Origin: Rachicladosporium sp. CCFEE 5018
Taxonomy: Eukaryota; Ascomycota; Dothideomycetes; Cladosporiales; Cladosporiaceae
NCBI GenBank assembly: GCA_002077045.2
Contig: KZ111152.1
Span: forward strand, 181,575-216,572
Reading direction: 5' to 3'
Length of the DNA stretch: 34,998 nt
Shown: positions 29,722-34,998 of the stretch, in pieces
Position numbering within the stretch: the first letter of the stretch is position 1
Layout of the letters: every line of letters starts with the position of its first letter
Notes under the pieces: generated by a model
Database searches by the model: none
What the model saw: the letters and a program-made list of their open reading frames with translations, nothing else
What the model was told of the DNA's origin: nothing
Position numbers and translations under genes: made by a program

Positions 29722-31551
29722 ATGTCGCGTGCCGAAGATGGCGGTCGCGTGGCTTCCCTCAACAGCACGTCGTACGGCACCTTTCATGCTGTGAGTTCTC
29801 CCACCTGTCGTTTACTTAACATAGCTGACATCCACAGGCAGACGTAGATGAGGGGCAGAACAGTCACATCTCGGTTTCAGCAGGCATCATGTCTGCCTCG
29901 CAGTTGGAGAATACAGAGCGCGATGCGAAGAGCAAGATTGTTATCGGTTCGATTGGCGGTGACGATGCCCGGCTGGCCACAGATCGCGAACATGAAATGC
30001 CATTTCTTGAAGCGATCAGGCTCTACCCTACGGCTATAGGATGGTCCATCTTCTTCAGTCTCGGGGTGGTAATTACATCAGCTTCTGCTTGTCGGTGCTC
30101 TCACTAATACCGCAGCAGATCATGACAGCATTCGATCCTCAATTGCTGAGGAACTTATACGCTACTCCTGCGTTCCAGCGCGACTTCGGCTACAAATTCA
30201 ATGATAATTATATAATATCCGCTGCCTGGCAAGCCGGGTTGGGCATGGGCAATCCCATCGGTCAAGTCGTGGGTGCGTTCTTCGCAGCCTACCCGATGGA
30301 GTGGTACGGCCGCAAAAAGACCTTCGGCGTATGCGTGATACTCACTGCTGCGTTCATCTTCATCCAATTCTTCGCGCGGTCTCTGCCTGTGCTGCTGGTA
30401 GGCGAGCTTCTCGGAGGACTAGTACTTGGCACCTACGTCGTGGTCGCGCCAGCCTACGCTTCAGAGGTCTGCCCGATCCCGCTGAGAGGAGTGTTGACTT
30501 CTTGGGTCAATCTCAGCTTCGTGATGGGACAGCTCATCGCGAACGGGGTCATAGCCGGGACGTCCAAGCTAGACAACCACTGGGCTTACAGTGCGCCGTT
30601 CGCAAGCCAGTGGGTCTGGGTTGTGGCTATCCTGATTGGCTGGCCGTTCGCGCCTGAGTCGCCATGGTAAGCACTGCGTTGTGCAATACACTAGTCTTAG
30701 AAGCTGACACGAGTAGGTGGCTGGTCCGCCAAGAACGCTTTGCAGATGCAGAGCACTCCCTCCGTCGACTCGCGTCCCCGACCGTCGATGTTAAGCCCAC
30801 ACTTGCGATGATCATTGAGACGGACAGACTCGAGCGCGAGATGGAGATGGGCACTACGTACCTCGATTGCTTCAAGCCTGCGAATCTGCGCCGCACCGAA
30901 ATCAGCATCGGCGTCTACACTATCCAGGTCCTTTCTGGTATCTACCTTGTGGGGTATGCAGTCTACTTCTTCGAGCTTGCTGGCCTGCCGGTGGAGAAGG
31001 CGTTCAGTATGGGTGTAGGTTTTCTTGCTCTCGGCTTCGTCGGGACATGCTGCTCCTGGGTTCTGCTGATACACTACGGACGACGGCGCATCTACAACAC
31101 TGGCTTAGCAGTACTCATCATTCTGCTGCTGATCATCGGAATACTCGACTGCCTGCCGTCATACGAGTCCAATCACGGCATTGCATGGGCGCAGGCTAGC
31201 TTGATGCTGGTCTGGAACTTCGTGTATGATCTTAGTATCGGTCCAGTCTGCTTCGTGCTGCTCTGCGAGTGCAGCGCCACACGTGTACGCAGTAAGACTA
31301 TCGCGCTGGCGACGGCTGTGCAGGCAGTAGTGGCCATTGCGATGACGGTGGCAATACCTTACATGTTCAACCCGGATGAGGACAACGTACGAGGGAAGAT
31401 CGGGTTCTTCTTCGGAGGCTTGAGCATGGTTAGCCTCGTGTGGGCTTATTTCCGAGTGCCAGAGACGAAGGGCAGGACGTACGAGGAACTTGATATCATG
31501 TTCTCGAAGGGCTTGAAGACTAGGGAGTTCGCTCAGTATTCAGTCGAGTAG
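29722..31551 (+). CDS. MFS sugar porter, maltose/alpha-glucoside permease type (copy 2)
   Basis: Exons 29722-29790, 29838-30068, 30119-30666 and 30717-31551; introns 47, 50 and 50 nt (donors GTGAGT, GTAATT, GTAAGC). The product is 560 aa, the same length as copy 1. The motifs EWYGRKK, ESPWWLVRQER and VPETKGRTYEELD are present. The first exon is nearly identical to copy 1. The cytosolic N-terminal tail in exon 2 is the most divergent part of the protein. Exon 3 differs at about a tenth of its bases in its first half, mostly silently, which suggests continued selection on the transporter. Confidence 0.85.
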
Positions 31552-31862
31552 CGAAACGCACAAAGCTATGAAATTCACGTTCTTGCATGGCTGCTTCCCG
31601 GCTTCACATCGACCTGGGCTTTGTTGGGCATTCGAGTTTCCTTGTGCGACGCTCGTCTTATGCCCATCGCCTTGCAGCTCAGATTGCCAAGGTTTTCCGG
31701 ATTTCCCGAATGAGGTCGCCCGCCCCTCTCCAACTCCGATCTCCTTTCCTCAATTCACTTTCATGGCCCTCACTTCTGCCTCTTTGTATGCATACTGGTC
31801 TCGTCAGACGCATCGACTCAACAGTAGCATGGCGAGGTGCAAGTTCCTGAAGGTTGCTCACC
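31552..31862. other. Intergenic region before the deacetylase (copy 2)
   Basis: 311 bp, collinear with 8138-8455. Probable promoter and leader; the deacetylase start here has a CACCATGCC context. Confidence 0.4.
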
Positions 31863-32645
31863 ATGCCGCTCTTCTTGCGCCTTCCCCGGCCCTTCTCTCG
31901 ACGCAAAGCAAAACGGACTCGGATGGCTATCCAAATCGCAATCGCGGTGATTTGTCTGCTCATCGTCCTGCCAGCGTACATCATATACAAGCCTCCGCGC
32001 TTCGTAATATCGTACTTTCAGGGAAGATTTCCTTCAGTTCTCTTCCACGTTCAGACGACACGTAAGATCATTGCGTTGACCATCGATGATGCCCCTTCAG
32101 CTCATACGTCGGAGATCCTGGAGGTGTTGAAGAAACACAACGCGACTGCGACATTCTTCGTCATTGGAGATCAGGTCAATGGTCGCGAGGGCATTCTGAC
32201 GAACATTCTGCAGCATGGCCATGAGCTTGGCAACCATGCCACGCACGACGAGCCATCAATATCTCTGCCGTCCGATGTCTTAGCTGAGCAGATCTCCTCC
32301 GTCGACTCGCTGCTGAACGATGCATACACCACCGCTAATGTCACCCGACAATCTTTCTGGTTTCGTCCCGGCTCTGGCGTCTTCAGTCAGCGTGTTCTTG
32401 ACATCGCCGAGAAAGCAGACTACAAGACCGTACTGGGTAGCATCTACCCTCACGACCCTTTTATCCGGTACTGGCGAGTCAACGCGTGGCATGTGCTTAG
32501 CATGGCTCGCCCAGGTGCTGTGATCATATGTCATGACCGCAGGTCGTGGACCGCCCCGATGCTGAAGCGAGTGTTGACGGAGCTCCACAATCGAGGCTTC
32601 GAGGTAGTGTCGGTGAGCAAGCTGCTAGAGGCAACGAAAGGCTGA
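31863..32645 (+). CDS. Membrane-anchored polysaccharide deacetylase, NodB-type (copy 2)
   Basis: 260 aa, intronless, same length as copy 1. Basic N-terminus plus one TM anchor, then the CE4 motifs TIDD, HATH, RPGSG and IICHD, all intact. About five conservative or loop substitutions separate the copies (V/I in the TM segment, E/G, S/N, I/T, L/I), and all catalytic and metal residues are kept. Confidence 0.85.
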   Translation: MPLFLRLPRPFSRRKAKRTRMAIQIAIAVICLLIVLPAYIIYKPPRFVISYFQGRFPSVLFHVQTTRKIIALTIDDAPSAHTSEILEVLKKHNATATFFVIGDQVNGREGILTNILQHGHELGNHATHDEPSISLPSDVLAEQISSVDSLLNDAYTTANVTRQSFWFRPGSGVFSQRVLDIAEKADYKTVLGSIYPHDPFIRYWRVNAWHVLSMARPGAVIICHDRRSWTAPMLKRVLTELHNRGFEVVSVSKLLEATKG

Positions 32646-32810
32646 ACGTATATTTCATTGGATCGTCGCCATCAGCGCGGCGAATCGACAGATTCACGAC
32701 TTGCGGTGTCACAACACTACAGTCACAAGTCGCAGCACACGGATCACGAGCTCGCTATCGACTTACACTGCCCTCGCGCAGCGTTCGTTGTGCTGTGCAT
32801 GTCGCGTACG

Positions 32811-32922
32811 GCGCATCACCCGCACGTCGCATCACTCGCATGGCGCATCACTCGAACAGAGCATCACTTGCACGGCGCACCACTCACACGGCGCACCAAT
32901 TGCACGACGCACTGCTACCACG
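32811..32922 (+). repeat. 16-bp minisatellite (copy 2, seven units)
   Basis: Same array as 9404-9547 but with two of the GCGCACCACTCACACG units missing and the remaining variant unit altered (GCGCACCAATTGCACG). Confidence 0.9.
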
Positions 32923-33130
32923 ACGCATCGCAACGATATTGACCGCACAACACCAATGGAACCACCGTTCCACTTCGGTAGTTACGCAGATCACGCGATT
33001 TGAACAGTGTTGTATCCGAATTTCGCTGCAGATCTCGTGATGATTAAGCTTGAGTCAGCGGATAGAGCTACACTCATTCACGCAACGAAGACGGCGGAGA
33101 GGAATTGATCTTCGCAGCACTCTTTAGCGA

Positions 33131-34998
33131 GTGGTCGTTGTCGAAGCGCTTAAAGGCGCACACGTGGTAGTGCGCTTCGCACTCACGCCAGACGCATTCA
33201 TCAAGGTGTGTCTCGAAGAGTGTCGGATGGCGCCAGGCACGCGTCACGGAGAGTCAGTCTCGGGGATAAACAACGAGGTCTAAGCTCGACTGACCGACGA
33301 TGACAAGCGCCATTTCTTTGAAGGCACCGACATTGCTTTGGACAGCGGCAGAATCATATACTTCGTCGAGCAATTCTCGGTTTCCGCTGAAGACGAGGGC
33401 CGCAAGCGCCAACACGATGTCAACGGCGCCAATCATCGACATAACCAACATCTACGAAGAGAATTTCGAAGAACTGAAGGCTCGGTTGAACAACGTACCA
33501 GACACTAAGCGTCGCGCGATGAAGCTCAAGCCAGGACGGCAGGAGGCTGAAGGTACGCGATCCGCACTAATCCCTGAACACAACCAGCACTGGTTCCTGC
33601 AAGGGACGCCCAAGAGAGGACTCGCAAACAGAGAGGCAGCCGGGGAAGCAACCGCGGTGTAACAATGAGCAAGAGGAAGGCGACGTGACCTACGTTGACA
33701 GTGGGACCAGCGAGGACGACAGCGAAGACGAGAGCAGACCGTGCCGCCGCAGACCCATCATTAGTCAAGAGACACGCGGCCTTGAAGCCAAGCCCACTCG
33801 TTTTGAGCGCAGACTTGGTTTCACGTCAAGCCTCGAGCAGGTTCCAACTTGGCGCAACTCAGCTGAGCTCGTGTAGCACGGTCTCCTATACCGTTCCAAC
33901 ATCTACGATACTCTCATCCGCCTCGCGTCACCCACTCTCTACAAGTCGATCGCACCGGAGCTACTTCACCTCACCAAGCGCTCCCAACGTCGAGACAATC
34001 CACATCCTCTTCGACGCTTAGATCACTCCATATTCCGTAAGGTCCATCCGGAGTACTTGCTTGCTCCCGATCTCGACCACGCCGAAGAAGCTCGTCTTAC
34101 GGCAGAGATCGAGCATTCCGCCCTCAGAATCAACGGCAGGTTGAAGAACTTCATGATCCTCGCGAATCGTGTGGAACAACCCGAGAGATTTGTCCAAGTA
34201 CTCAACTCGAGTAGCCTATGTCTTACATACGGCCGCTGTTACTCGCCCTACTGCATCCAGACGTGCTACTCGCGTGGTCCAACGGCTGGCTGTTTGCAAA
34301 CTACAAATGCTTACGATCTCGCCGCAGGTTTGACGTACAGCGAAGCGCTCCTAAGACTTTACCACGTTTCAAAATGATATTATCCTTCTATATTCTCGAC
34401 CGGAAAACGCAATCACACCGATGGCGCAGAAACATCAACTCGATGCGCGCGTCATCACGTTGCAGTATGACGCGAACGAGCCCACAAGCTCGTCTCGGAG
34501 TACCACTGCCTTCACAAGGCTCCAGAACGAGGCCGCGCCCATCCTTTCCTGCGCGCCGACGGAACCGCGTGGCATGTAGCTCATGACTACACCATGCCGT
34601 ATGGCAGGCCGTGGGCAGACTCGAAAGACTACAGCACAGACAAGCTGAAGTCTCGGGCGCTGCCGCTGTACGACGCTATAAGTTCAATAAGCACGCGCGA
34701 CGACCTTCCCCCATCTCATGTCAAGCTATCAGATCAGCTCACATATATGATCCTGTACATGATCAACGAAACCAATGAGATTCTGCGCCGATGGGCTCAT
34801 CGGCAATGGCCGGCTGGCATCCGGCTCAACGGATGGCCGATTTCGAACCGCGTGCCAGCTCGCGAGCCAGCAATATCCTGATCGCAGCAACATGGGAGAT
34901 ACTGCCACCTCGCCGAGCGCGACGCATTTGCGTTCATTGGAGGTGGTCACTTCTTCGAGATGGCACAGTCAAGTCCTGTACTGCAATTACACCTCAAG
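33131..34998 (+). pseudogene. Decayed protein-coding gene of unknown function (copy 2, runs off window)
   Basis: Counterpart of 9756-12011. It shares the TAA at 33281-33283, the frameshift near 33660 and the TAG at 33874-33876, but lacks two later stops found in copy 1. As a result 33300-33662 is open for 120 codons, and the HGLLYRSNIYDTLIRLASP block stays open until about 34220. Near 34205 it carries 14 bases absent from copy 1. The shared lesions mean the gene was already broken before the two copies separated. Confidence 0.55.

Larger units (their letters stand above)
23930..34998 (+). repeat. Segmental duplication, copy 2 (direct repeat of 512-11609)
   Basis: Collinear second copy of the gene block in the same orientation, beginning at the gap and still matching at the window end. 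Divergence is uneven. By hand I count about 1-1.5% in some stretches (for example most of the dehydratase exon 2) and about 13% in others (27079-27288 against 3661-3870). Confidence 0.97.

Overview
The window looks like nuclear DNA of a filamentous ascomycete (Pezizomycotina). A dothideomycete-type mould or black yeast is my best guess, but nothing here fixes the genus. The evidence is short introns (about 47-63 nt) with CTRAY-type branch sites, compact genes on both strands, and recognisable fungal MRC1, UTP15, SHB17-like, maltose-permease-type and WSC-domain genes.

Layout. (1) 1-12011 is the first copy of a gene block: 3' part of an SHB17-like phosphatase, a claudin-like four-TM protein (minus strand), a PLP serine/threonine dehydratase-racemase, a 16-exon secreted collagen-like/WSC protein, an MFS sugar porter, a membrane-anchored polysaccharide deacetylase, a 16-bp minisatellite and a decayed gene. 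(2) 12012-23829 is not seen twice in this window: a second decayed coding relic, MRC1 (minus), a two-exon PPR-like gene and UTP15, which runs into a 100-N gap (23830-23929). (3) 23930-34998 is a second, direct copy of 512-11609 with the same gene order. It starts at the gap and runs off the window end. The pair is either a tandem/segmental duplication or two haplotypes joined by scaffolding.

The most unusual biology is in the collagen-like gene, present in both copies. Following the Gly-X-Y register through 15 introns gives 53 uninterrupted triplets in a 552-residue protein: signal peptide, N-terminal domain, collagen-like stalk, WSC domain. Twelve introns are GT-AG. The other three can only be removed as AT-AC introns (each ATAAGT...YAC, about 55 nt, each splitting a Gly codon in phase 1). 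The same three are kept in the second copy, and one differs by a single-base indel between copies.

Several genes in the repeated block plausibly act at the cell surface (claudin-like protein, collagen/WSC protein, polysaccharide deacetylase, sugar porter). The unique middle holds housekeeping genes: replication checkpoint (MRC1, with two MluI cell-cycle boxes upstream), an organellar PPR-like protein and rRNA processing (UTP15). All gene models are hand-built from splice signals and reading frames; no database search or transcript was available.
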